A stretch of DNA of 6,861 nucleotides, from NCBI GenBank assembly GCA_036339375.1, contig JAYZBC010000028.1:1-6861 (forward strand), read 5' to 3'. This DNA comes from JAYZBC01 sp036339375 (GTDB lineage: Bacteria > Pseudomonadota > Alphaproteobacteria > MPNO01 > UBA2964). A model generated the notes under the pieces. The model was not told the DNA's origin. It saw nothing but the letters and a program-made list of their open reading frames with translations, and made no database searches. The position numbers and the translations under genes are program-made. Shown in pieces: positions 1-5,346 of the stretch. The stretch's first letter is position 1; each line of letters starts with the position of its first letter.

Positions 1-1
1 T

Positions 2-1474
2 GATGGGGCAACTTCTTCGGCGATTCTTGTACAGTTTTTTTCTTTGATAGGAATAAATATTCCTGTGTACATTCCTGACCGTCAGAAAGAGGGCTATGGG
101 CCCAACCTTCCTGCTTTAATGAAACTAAAATATGATGGTGCTTCGGTTATAATTACCGTGGATTGCGGTACAACAGCTTTTGAATCGTTGGAAGCTGCTA
201 CTGAGGCTGGTTTAAAAGTAATTGTGATTGACCATCATATGGCGGAACCTCGTTTGCCTAAAGGTTGCTTGGTTATAAATCCAAACCGGTTTGATGAAAC
301 TTCAAAACATGGGCAATTAGCGGCAGTAGGCGTCACTTTTTTGTTTATTACTGCGTTAAATCGGGCCTTACGAAAATTAAATTGGTTTGATAAAACCTTC
401 CCAGAACCAAATTTAATGAAATTTCTCGGTCTTGTTGCTCGTGGAACAATTTGTGATGTGGTTCCATTAACGGGCTTAAATAGGGCTCTAGTTTCACAAG
501 GCTTACGGGTTTTACAAATGCAAGAAAACTTTGGTATTACAGCTTTATCGGAAATTGCTAATATTTCAGAACCTTTAAACTGCTTTCATGCCGGTTTTTT
601 GTTGGGGCCACGTGTAAATGCAGGGGGAAGGGTAGGAGAGGCAAATTTAGGGGTTAGATTATTAACTACCTCCAATGTGAATGAAGCTAAAGCATTGGCA
701 CTGAAATTAAATGAATATAACAATGAACGGAGGGATTTAGAGCAAACTGTTTTTGAACAAGCATTAATGCAGGCTGAACAACAGGATAAGGAGCAGCATA
801 CACTGATCCTCGTCTTCGGAAAAAATTGGCATCCTGGTGTAATAGGAATTGTAGCAGGGCGTTTGCGCGAACATTTCAATAAACCCTCCTGTGTTGTAAC
901 TCAATCAGGGGGTATGGGTAAGGGTTCTGGACGTTCTGTCAAAGGAGTTGATCTTGGATCTGCAATAATTGCTGCACGTCAAGTGGGTATCGTTTGTAAT
1001 GGGGGCGGCCATTCAATGGCTGCAGGTTTCACTGTTTCAAGCAACAAATTGGATACATTAAAAAAGTTTTTGCAAGAACATATTTTGAAGCAGCTTAAAA
1101 ATGTTCCTTTACTGCCTTATTTGGAGTTTGACAGTACAATTTCTCTTGCTGCAGCGACACCAGAATTAATCAGAATGTTGGATCAAGTAGGCCCCTTTGG
1201 TGCTGGCAATCCTCAACCAAGATTCGTTATTCCTCAGGTTCAAATAGTGCAGGCTAATATTGTAGGTAAAATACATGTAAAGTGTACGTTAAGAGGATCT
1301 GATGGTACTAGGCGTTTGAACGCAATTGCTTTTAGGTCTTTAGATACAGCACTGGGTAAAGTGTTATTAAATTCTCAAGGTTACCCCTTACATGTAGGTG
1401 GAAAACTTAGTTTAAATAATTGGCGGGGCTCCGAAACAGTTCAAATGGTAATAGACGATGTAGCAAAAGTTTAA
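2..1474 (+). CDS. recJ: Single-stranded-DNA 5'-3' exonuclease RecJ, 5'-truncated by window edge
   Basis: RecJ degrades single-stranded DNA 5' to 3' in recombinational repair (RecFOR pathway) and mismatch repair; it is cytoplasmic and Mn/Mg dependent. The frame is open from base 2 and begins inside DHH motif I (DGATSSA, normally preceded by DYDV), so 490 residues are visible and roughly 80-110 N-terminal residues are missing. The TTG at base 44 lies inside the conserved domain and is not the start. Seen, counting from the first visible residue: VDCGT at 53-57 (motif II), DHH at 77-79 (motif III), GTICDVVPL at 148-156 (motif IV), GPRVNAGGR near 202-210. These are followed by the DHHA1 domain with HPGVIGIVAGR at 277-287 and GGGHSMAAG at 334-342, and a C-terminal OB-type domain opening with GPFGAGNP near 397-404. 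All visible catalytic motifs are intact and I see no frameshift. Length and motif order match bacterial RecJ. Confidence 0.96.
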   Translation, partial: DGATSSAILVQFFSLIGINIPVYIPDRQKEGYGPNLPALMKLKYDGASVIITVDCGTTAFESLEAATEAGLKVIVIDHHMAEPRLPKGCLVINPNRFDETSKHGQLAAVGVTFLFITALNRALRKLNWFDKTFPEPNLMKFLGLVARGTICDVVPLTGLNRALVSQGLRVLQMQENFGITALSEIANISEPLNCFHAGFLLGPRVNAGGRVGEANLGVRLLTTSNVNEAKALALKLNEYNNERRDLEQTVFEQALMQAEQQDKEQHTLILVFGKNWHPGVIGIVAGRLREHFNKPSCVVTQSGGMGKGSGRSVKGVDLGSAIIAARQVGIVCNGGGHSMAAGFTVSSNKLDTLKKFLQEHILKQLKNVPLLPYLEFDSTISLAAATPELIRMLDQVGPFGAGNPQPRFVIPQVQIVQANIVGKIHVKCTLRGSDGTRRLNAIAFRSLDTALGKVLLNSQGYPLHVGGKLSLNNWRGSETVQMVIDDVAKV

Positions 1475-1475
1475 G

Positions 1476-1494
1476 AATTAATTAAGGATTAATT
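1476..1494 (+). terminator. Weak AT-only hairpin just after recJ
   Basis: A 7-bp perfect inverted repeat (AATTAAT/ATTAATT) with a 5-base loop (taagg) begins one base after the recJ stop codon. It has no G-C pairs and only four T follow, so it is at best a weak terminator. It may be a chance palindrome in AT-rich DNA. A T7 run further down (about 1519-1525) has no stem in front of it. Confidence 0.2.
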
Positions 1495-1565
1495 TTAGAG
1501 AGGCCACAAAAAAGACATTTTTTTAATCTAATTTAGTTTTAATTTAAAAATTCAGAGGCAGCGCC

Positions 1566-1649
1566 ATGATAATTCCTTTTGTTGAACTATTTCAGCTTTT
1601 GGTGGTTTTAGCGGCAGGAATTTATTTACTCTTTATTTTTAAATATTAA
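1566..1649 (+). CDS. Putative 27-residue single-helix membrane miniprotein
   Basis: A short ORF: ATG at 1566, TAA at 1647-1649, 27 codons. It is preceded by AGAGG at 1554-1558, seven bases upstream, which is ideal Shine-Dalgarno spacing and better than that of the next gene. The product is almost entirely one hydrophobic helix (about residues 8-24), with Glu7 near the N-terminus and a Lys-Tyr end, so a single-pass inner-membrane peptide is likely. In size and shape it recalls small subunits such as KdpF or CydX, but no family signature is recognised and no partner operon is visible. It lies 91 bases after recJ and 95 bases before the DUF2062 gene, on the same strand. It could alternatively be a leader peptide for the downstream gene, or a chance ORF. 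The good ribosome binding site and coherent membrane character favour a real gene. Confidence 0.5.
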   Translation: MIIPFVELFQLLVVLAAGIYLLFIFKY

Positions 1650-1688
1650 ACAAGAATTCCAAAGATTTTCAAAAAAAACCTCGTAGGG

Positions 1689-1700
1689 ATACTTCGGTAT
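1689..1700 (+). other. Small UUCG-tetraloop hairpin in leader of DUF2062 gene
   Basis: ATAC-TTCG-GTAT forms a 4-bp stem closed by C(UUCG)G, an exceptionally stable tetraloop. It lies 44 bases before the DUF2062 start and is not followed by a T run, so it does not look like a terminator. It may be part of a structured 5' leader, or may be chance. Confidence 0.3.
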
Positions 1701-1744
1701 GTGTAATATCGCTAGGGAGTTTTGTTGATCCAAGCGTATAAAAG

Positions 1745-2347
1745 ATGTTTAATTCCAAGGACTCAAGTCGTTTAGGTAAAAAAAAGAGCTTTACGCGTTG
1801 GGAAAAATTTAAACGTGTCTGCGAATTCAAGCTCCTTGTACCACTTAAGAGAAGTGTTCACTCACCGAAACATATAGCGCGCGGCGTTATGGTTGGGCTT
1901 GCTTGGGGTTTGACGCCAACCGTTGGCATTCAAATGATTTTTTGCTTTTTTACTTGGTTAATTACACGTAAATTCTTTCGATGGGATTTCAGCCTAATAG
2001 TTGCTTTAGCCTGGACTTGGACGACCAACGTGATCACAATTTTACCAGCTTATTATCTTTTTTTTATCACTGGACAAATTTTATTAGGAAGGTTTGATAC
2101 TCTATCTGGATATAACGAATTCTTATCCTTATGGAATGAAAACGTTATTGAAAAAGGTTCTATGGGGTACCTTGCATGGGTGTGGGCGTACACTGTTTTT
2201 CTGGTTAAGGGTTGGGGATTAACTTTGGCAATTGGATGCCTTCCTTGGTCAATACTAGGTGCATGGGGCGGTTATGTTTGGTGTCTCCGTTTTATAGTCA
2301 ACTACAGGGAGGTTAGACGCCTACGGCAAATTCATAAACCCAAATAG
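1745..2347 (+). CDS. DUF2062 family membrane protein
   Basis: A 200-residue membrane protein of the DUF2062 family, whose biochemical function is not established. The basic N-terminal tail (residues 1-37) is followed by the family hallmark: SPKHIARGVMVGLAWGLTP at 40-58, then GIQM and a first long hydrophobic segment (about 50-75). A second segment runs from about 82 to 115 and includes WTTN at 92-95, where the family usually has a W-x-N-P-like motif, followed by PAYYL. A soluble stretch (about 116-140) precedes a C-terminal pair of hydrophobic segments (about 141-187) and a basic tail rich in Arg and Lys. An in-frame TAA at 1739-1741 directly precedes the region, so ATG 1745 is the earliest possible start. 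Its ribosome binding site is poor (only AAAAG next to the ATG). It probably sits in the inner membrane. It lies on the same strand as the upstream 27-codon ORF and may be co-transcribed with it. Confidence 0.88.
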   Translation: MFNSKDSSRLGKKKSFTRWEKFKRVCEFKLLVPLKRSVHSPKHIARGVMVGLAWGLTPTVGIQMIFCFFTWLITRKFFRWDFSLIVALAWTWTTNVITILPAYYLFFITGQILLGRFDTLSGYNEFLSLWNENVIEKGSMGYLAWVWAYTVFLVKGWGLTLAIGCLPWSILGAWGGYVWCLRFIVNYREVRRLRQIHKPK

Positions 2348-2379
2348 TACAGTTTAAGGGTTATAAAACACAAAGGTAG

Positions 2380-2406
2380 TTGATTTTCTTCTATAGGCCC
2401 TATAGT
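2380..2406 (+). promoter_or_regulatory. Candidate sigma-70-type promoter for tRNA-Glu
   Basis: TTGATT (2380-2385) and TATAGT (2401-2406) resemble -35 and -10 boxes. The 15-base spacer is shorter than the usual 16-18. Initiation about seven bases after the -10 would fall near 2413, some 11 bases before the mature tRNA 5' end, leaving a short leader. The -10 overlaps a perfect inverted repeat (2391-2405). This is inferred from sequence resemblance only. Confidence 0.33.
2391..2405. repeat. 15-bp perfect inverted repeat over tRNA promoter
   Basis: CTATAGG-C-CCTATAG has 7-bp arms around a single central base. It lies immediately upstream of tRNA-Glu and overlaps the candidate -10 box, as an operator would. 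A second short palindrome, TTCCATGGAA, occupies 2414-2423 and abuts the first base of the tRNA. Whether either is bound by a protein is unknown. Confidence 0.5.
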
Positions 2407-2423
2407 TACAGTGTTCCATGGAA

Positions 2424-2499
2424 GACCCCATCGTCTAGAGGCCTAGGACACCGGCCTTTCACGCCGGCAACACGGGTTCAAATCCCGTTGGGGTCACCA
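2424..2499 (+). tRNA. tRNA-Glu (anticodon UUC), CCA encoded
   Basis: A full cloverleaf can be folded by eye. The acceptor stem is GACCCCA (2424-2430) with TGGGGTC (2489-2495). The D-arm region runs from 2433 to about 2449. The anticodon stem is CCGGC/GCCGG (2451-2455 and 2463-2467) around the loop CTTTCAC, giving anticodon TTC at 2458-2460. The variable loop is four bases. The T stem is ACGGG/CCCGT (2472-2476 and 2484-2488) with loop TTCAAAT. The discriminator is A2496 and the CCA end is encoded at 2497-2499. It reads GAA and GAG codons; charged Glu-tRNA is also the substrate for haem synthesis from glutamate in bacteria that use that route. There is no sign of integration at its 3' end inside this window. 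Confidence 0.97.
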
Positions 2500-2527
2500 A
2501 TCCTTTCTACAAATCATTTTAAACTGC

Positions 2528-2552
2528 GGTTTTGCAAAAGTTAGACAAAACC
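2528..2552. terminator. Candidate hairpin between tRNA-Glu and convergent cupin gene
   Basis: GGTTTTG (2528-2534) and CAAAACC (2546-2552) form a 7-bp perfect inverted repeat with an 11-base loop. It lies between the tRNA 3' end and the end of the converging cupin gene, where a terminator serving either side is expected. No T run follows on either strand, so an intrinsic terminator of classical form is not shown. Confidence 0.3.
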
Positions 2553-2570
2553 CTTGCTCATAAACGCTGA

Positions 2571-3059
2571 TTATTTCTCGTCTAACCCGGGACTAAAAAT
2601 ACCTCTTGTTAGGGGTGTTCCATCAAGATCGAACATTTTGACGTCTGTTGCAGACTGTTTTTGTTCTTTGTAATCTGTGCGTAGGTTTTTTATTGTTCTG
2701 TCTATAGCTTCGACCTGAAGTAATTGGAGCTGATCTCCGCCAATTTTTTCAAACCAGTAGGGAAAGTCACGCGGTATAAAGATACCCTCATGTGGACCGA
2801 GTTCTGCAATGATCACGTCTTCCTTTGTTCCATAAAAGCGGGCCCTTCCAGTTAGTACAAACCATAAGCCGTCCATGGCGGCATGAGAGTGAAGGTTATT
2901 ATCTCCCCCATCTTCGATAATTTGAATTGCGGAAAACATAATATTGGATTGGGCAAGTCGAACCAAAGCCTTACCATCAATTGAGGTTGGGGTGGTAAAT
3001 TTTAATACCTTAGGCTGAGGACTTCTTTTGCGTATTACTGGCTTTCGTTTTGTGGCCAT
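2571..3059 (-). CDS. Small single-domain cupin protein
   Basis: A 162-residue protein with a basic, probably disordered N-terminus (residues 1-20) and one cupin beta-barrel (about 40-120). Cupin motif 1 is visible as LHSHAAMDGLWFVLTG at 56-71: His57 and His59 match HxH, but Asp63 replaces the usual Glu. Motif 2 appears as GPHEGIFIPRDFPYWFEK at 88-105: the Pro-rich turn is present, but Tyr101-Trp102 stand where the third metal-binding His is normally found. A normal four-ligand metal site is therefore not evident, and the protein may use a different ligand set, bind a ligand without metal, or have another role. The start is firm: the coding strand reads GAGGAG three bases ahead of the ATG at 3059. 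The gene lies 142 bases downstream of the minus-strand zinc-ribbon ORF, so co-transcription is possible. The substrate cannot be named from sequence. Confidence 0.85.
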   Translation of the reverse strand: MATKRKPVIRKRSPQPKVLKFTTPTSIDGKALVRLAQSNIMFSAIQIIEDGGDNNLHSHAAMDGLWFVLTGRARFYGTKEDVIIAELGPHEGIFIPRDFPYWFEKIGGDQLQLLQVEAIDRTIKNLRTDYKEQKQSATDVKMFDLDGTPLTRGIFSPGLDEK

Positions 3060-3201
3060 TTTCTCCTCTTTTTCTGGTTTAATAGATAATAAAATTCTAC
3101 CTGATCAAGCTTCCATCGTTAGGTAATGTTTTTTAAAAATCACACTCCAAACAAATAAAAAAAGTGCATAAATATGTTAATTTATCACTCGGATCAAAAA
3201 T

Positions 3202-3348
3202 TCACCGCAGGACAGTTATACCGCATCGATCGCATTGAACCTTTTCCACATCTCCTGCATCGCCAAAACCCAGGGTAACATCGACTACACGGAAGTCATG
3301 TATTCCCAACCAACACAACAGACGACCCAAAAGGGCAATATCGGCCAT
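3202..3348 (-). CDS. Putative 48-residue zinc-ribbon-like small protein
   Basis: The same frame is open further upstream (to 3525), but ATG 3348 is the better start. On the minus strand AAAGGA stands eight bases ahead of it, and longer versions would run across the ribosome binding site and first codons of the divergent M24 gene. The 48-residue product starts with a hydrophobic turn (LLGRLLCWLG). It places Cys12 and His17 (CxxxxH) against Cys39 and Cys42 (CxxC followed by Gly), a spacing that suggests a single zinc site bringing the two ends together, as in many small bacterial zinc-ribbon proteins whose first half reads like CxxxGHxW. No precise family is assigned. It is followed at 142 bases by the cupin gene on the same strand. 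The motif layout, ribosome binding site and lack of conflict with neighbours support a real gene. Confidence 0.6.
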   Translation of the reverse strand: MADIALLGRLLCWLGIHDFRVVDVTLGFGDAGDVEKVQCDRCGITVLR

Positions 3349-3431
3349 TTGTTTGATCCTTTGCGAAAGCAAAAAACCTAAAATTTCTATATTTCTATTT
3401 TTAGTCGTCTTGTTGTCATTTACAATACCAA

Positions 3432-3449
3432 AAAAATTTAAAAATTTTT
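3432..3449. repeat. AT-only palindrome in the divergent intergenic region
   Basis: AAAAATTT-aa-AAATTTTT has 8-bp arms and a 2-base spacer. It lies five bases before the M24 ribosome binding site and between two divergent genes. Phased A/T tracts of this type often bend DNA and bind nucleoid proteins. It may contribute to the promoter region of either gene, or be background composition. I see no confident -35/-10 pair here. Confidence 0.35.
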
Positions 3450-3454
3450 CAAGT

Positions 3455-3460
3455 GGAGGG
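3455..3460 (+). promoter_or_regulatory. Ribosome binding site fixing the M24 start
   Basis: GGAGGG lies four to five bases ahead of ATG 3465. The in-frame GTG at 3453 overlaps this element and therefore cannot be the true start, so the protein is 384 rather than 388 residues. Confidence 0.8.
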
Positions 3461-3464
3461 TGAT

Positions 3465-4619
3465 ATGCCAAAAGTTGAAGATTATCCGAGGTTCTCAGAC
3501 GTAGAAATGACTGATCGTCATACAAAACTACAAAAGTTTATGGAAGAAACAAAAGTTGAAGCATTGTTAGTATTTGGGTTTGGGCGTTTTACGACCGATG
3601 TTTTTTGGTTAACGGATTGGCCGGGTGGTCGGGAGGCCTACGTTCTTTTCCAAAAGGACCAGCCCCCTGTGGTTATTCTCCAGCTATATAATCATGTGCC
3701 CATGGCCCGGGTATTGTCAGTAATCTCCGATGTTCGTTGGGCTGGTGCAAACACAGCTCGAACAATTTCTGAATTATTAGTTGATCGCCAGTTAAGAGGT
3801 TCACGTATTGGTCTGGTGGGTTCAATACCCTACCGACATCACCAACAATTCACGGATGCTGTTGGAGCAGAATCTTTGGTGGATGTTTCTGGAGGCTTCC
3901 GGAGTATGAGGCTGGTTCGGAGTGCTGAGGAAATTGAAAGGTTACAACTTGCATCTCATTTGACCGATGATTCTATGAGAGCGGTTGAAAATGGTCTGCA
4001 AATTGGTATGAGGGAATGGGAAATTGCGACTTTAATTGAACCTGCATACCTTAAAAAAGGAGGCTATGCAGGAATTCACTTTATGACCTCAATGCCTATG
4101 GATAAACCCAATTTTCCAGTTCCAGCCCAGTATCAGTCTGATCGAAAACTGTGTGCTGGCGATGTATTGATAACAGAAATTAGTGGAGCCTACTGGGGTT
4201 ATAGTGGACAAATTCATAGGACTTATTCCTTGGATAGAGAACCAACATCGGCATGGGCCAATCTCCACGGAGTGGCTGTAGACGCTTTTGAAGCAATTGT
4301 TGGATTAATTAAGGAAGGCATAACAAGTCGTGAAGTAGAAGAGGTTGCTGACTTAATACACCAGCGTGGTTTTATGGTTTATGATGATTTGCTCCATGGA
4401 GTTAGTCAAACTCCACCAATCATTCAAACCTCTATCGGACGACGCCATGAGAATAATGACCTTACATTTTTAGAAAATATGGTTGTAACAATACAGCCTA
4501 ATGTCATTACTGAGGATCAACGAATGGGGCTTCAATTTGGTGAGACAGTGGTGGTGGGTAAGAATGGGTGCCGCAGCCTTAATAATTATCCAAGGGAATG
4601 GATTATCTGTGGATCATAA
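3465..4619 (+). CDS. M24 family (creatinase/Xaa-Pro aminopeptidase fold) protein with altered metal site
   Basis: A 384-residue protein with the two-domain layout of creatinase and Xaa-Pro dipeptidase: an N-terminal creatinase-like domain (about 15-150), then a pita-bread M24 domain (about 155-384) entered through the typical RSAEEIERLQLASHLTD stretch. In metal-dependent members (E. coli methionine aminopeptidase D97, D108, H171, E204, E235) five ligands are used. By motif and spacing, this protein has Glu238 (D97 position), Gln249 (D108, same 11-residue gap), His311 (H171), Gln344 (E204, same 33-residue gap) and Glu360 (E235). Only His and the last Glu are unchanged, so ordinary two-metal peptidase activity is doubtful; creatinase itself is a known metal-free member of this fold. 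It may hydrolyse a small amidine or amide, or be a pseudoenzyme. Cytoplasmic, with no signal peptide. It is followed after 20 bases by the EI24-like gene, probably in one operon. Confidence 0.88.
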   Translation: MPKVEDYPRFSDVEMTDRHTKLQKFMEETKVEALLVFGFGRFTTDVFWLTDWPGGREAYVLFQKDQPPVVILQLYNHVPMARVLSVISDVRWAGANTARTISELLVDRQLRGSRIGLVGSIPYRHHQQFTDAVGAESLVDVSGGFRSMRLVRSAEEIERLQLASHLTDDSMRAVENGLQIGMREWEIATLIEPAYLKKGGYAGIHFMTSMPMDKPNFPVPAQYQSDRKLCAGDVLITEISGAYWGYSGQIHRTYSLDREPTSAWANLHGVAVDAFEAIVGLIKEGITSREVEEVADLIHQRGFMVYDDLLHGVSQTPPIIQTSIGRRHENNDLTFLENMVVTIQPNVITEDQRMGLQFGETVVVGKNGCRSLNNYPREWIICGS

Positions 4620-4639
4620 AATTTAGCTAGTAAATAAAA

Positions 4640-5311
4640 ATGATTTGGGATCTTTTGAAATCATTTAAACAATTGTGTGATCCAAGTTTCCGCGCGGTTT
4701 TTTTGCGTACTGTGGTGCTTAGTATCCTTTTGTTCCTATTATTGGTAGTAGGTGCTTGGTATCTACTGTCTATTACTCAAATTTTCAACTGGTCTTGGCT
4801 GGAGTTTTTAACTGACAAAGTAGGCTGGCTTCTAGCTTTGGTTGTGGGTTGTATTCTATTTCCTGGGACTGTGGTCTTTGTAATGTCATTTAATTTAGAT
4901 TCCGTTATTCTTGCGGTTGAAAAGAAACATTACGCAGACCTTGCGCCTGCCAAAAATCAAACCTTTTTTGAAGCTTTAATTTTTAACATACGTTATATTG
5001 GGGCAGTATTAACTGTTAACCTCTTGTTGGTACCAGTTTATTTTATACCTGTATTAAATTTAATTATTTTTGGTCTCGCAAATGGGTATTTCATCGGGCG
5101 CGAATATTTTGAACTCATTGCACCTAGAAGGCTAGAACGTGGTGCTGTTAAATTACTTCAAAAACGTTTCAAATTTCGGTTCTGGTTTGCGGGCATCATA
5201 ATTTCCTACCTGCTCGTTATTCCTGTATTAAATTTTGTTGTGCCGATGATTGCTGTCACTTTTATGTTACATACTTTCGAAAAATGTCGAAAGGAGTATG
5301 AAAGAACTTAA
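4640..5311 (+). CDS. EI24/CysZ-like integral membrane protein
   Basis: A 223-residue polytopic membrane protein of the EI24 domain family, which includes the sulfate transporter CysZ. Hydrophobic segments are at about 20-45, 62-84, 117-150 (probably a re-entrant or paired helix) and 180-210. The family signature is the NGYFIGREYFELIAPRR stretch at 148-164, directly after the third hydrophobic block. The C-terminal tail is charged. The start ATG 4640 has no clear Shine-Dalgarno sequence. It lies only 20 bases after the M24 stop, which fits translation from a shared transcript, although no functional link between the two products is known. A role in sulfate uptake is plausible for the family but not shown: no cys gene is nearby, and many alphaproteobacterial members are simply annotated as EI24 domain proteins. 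Inner-membrane location is likely. Confidence 0.85.
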   Translation: MIWDLLKSFKQLCDPSFRAVFLRTVVLSILLFLLLVVGAWYLLSITQIFNWSWLEFLTDKVGWLLALVVGCILFPGTVVFVMSFNLDSVILAVEKKHYADLAPAKNQTFFEALIFNIRYIGAVLTVNLLLVPVYFIPVLNLIIFGLANGYFIGREYFELIAPRRLERGAVKLLQKRFKFRFWFAGIIISYLLVIPVLNFVVPMIAVTFMLHTFEKCRKEYERT

Positions 5312-5346
5312 ATTTTGCATAAAAATATTTTTGAAGGTTCATAGTA

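Noticed and set aside
586..879. 97-codon minus-strand open frame inside recJ
   Set aside because: It lies wholly within the conserved RecJ domain on the opposite strand, and its Ser/Cys-rich translation has no recognisable domain. It is a shadow of recJ codon usage.
2424..2570. Genomic-island insertion at the tRNA-Glu 3' end
   Set aside because: I found no integrase, no direct repeat of the tRNA 3' end in the window and no abrupt composition change. The tRNA is intact with an encoded CCA.
3349..3525. N-terminal extension of the minus-strand zinc-ribbon frame to ATG 3525
   Set aside because: It would cross the ribosome binding site and first codons of the M24 gene and adds no domain, whereas the internal ATG 3348 has its own Shine-Dalgarno sequence.
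2571..4619. A DMSP-cleavage locus, since cupins (DddQ/L/W) and M24 proteins (DddP) include DMSP lyases of marine Alphaproteobacteria
   Set aside because: The M24 protein lacks the acidic metal ligands expected of DddP, and the cupin lacks the full histidine set of DddQ-type enzymes. No dddA/dddC, acuI or BCCT transporter gene is visible. The coincidence is one of folds only.
4640..5311. Firm assignment of the EI24-like protein as sulfate transporter CysZ
   Set aside because: Family membership is supported, but there is no sulfur-assimilation gene nearby and the family contains many members of unknown role. The symbol was left blank.
5321..5332. AAAAATATTTTT palindrome between the convergent EI24 and aldolase genes as a bidirectional terminator
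   Set aside because: It is AT-only and has no loop, so it cannot form a stable RNA stem; likely composition.
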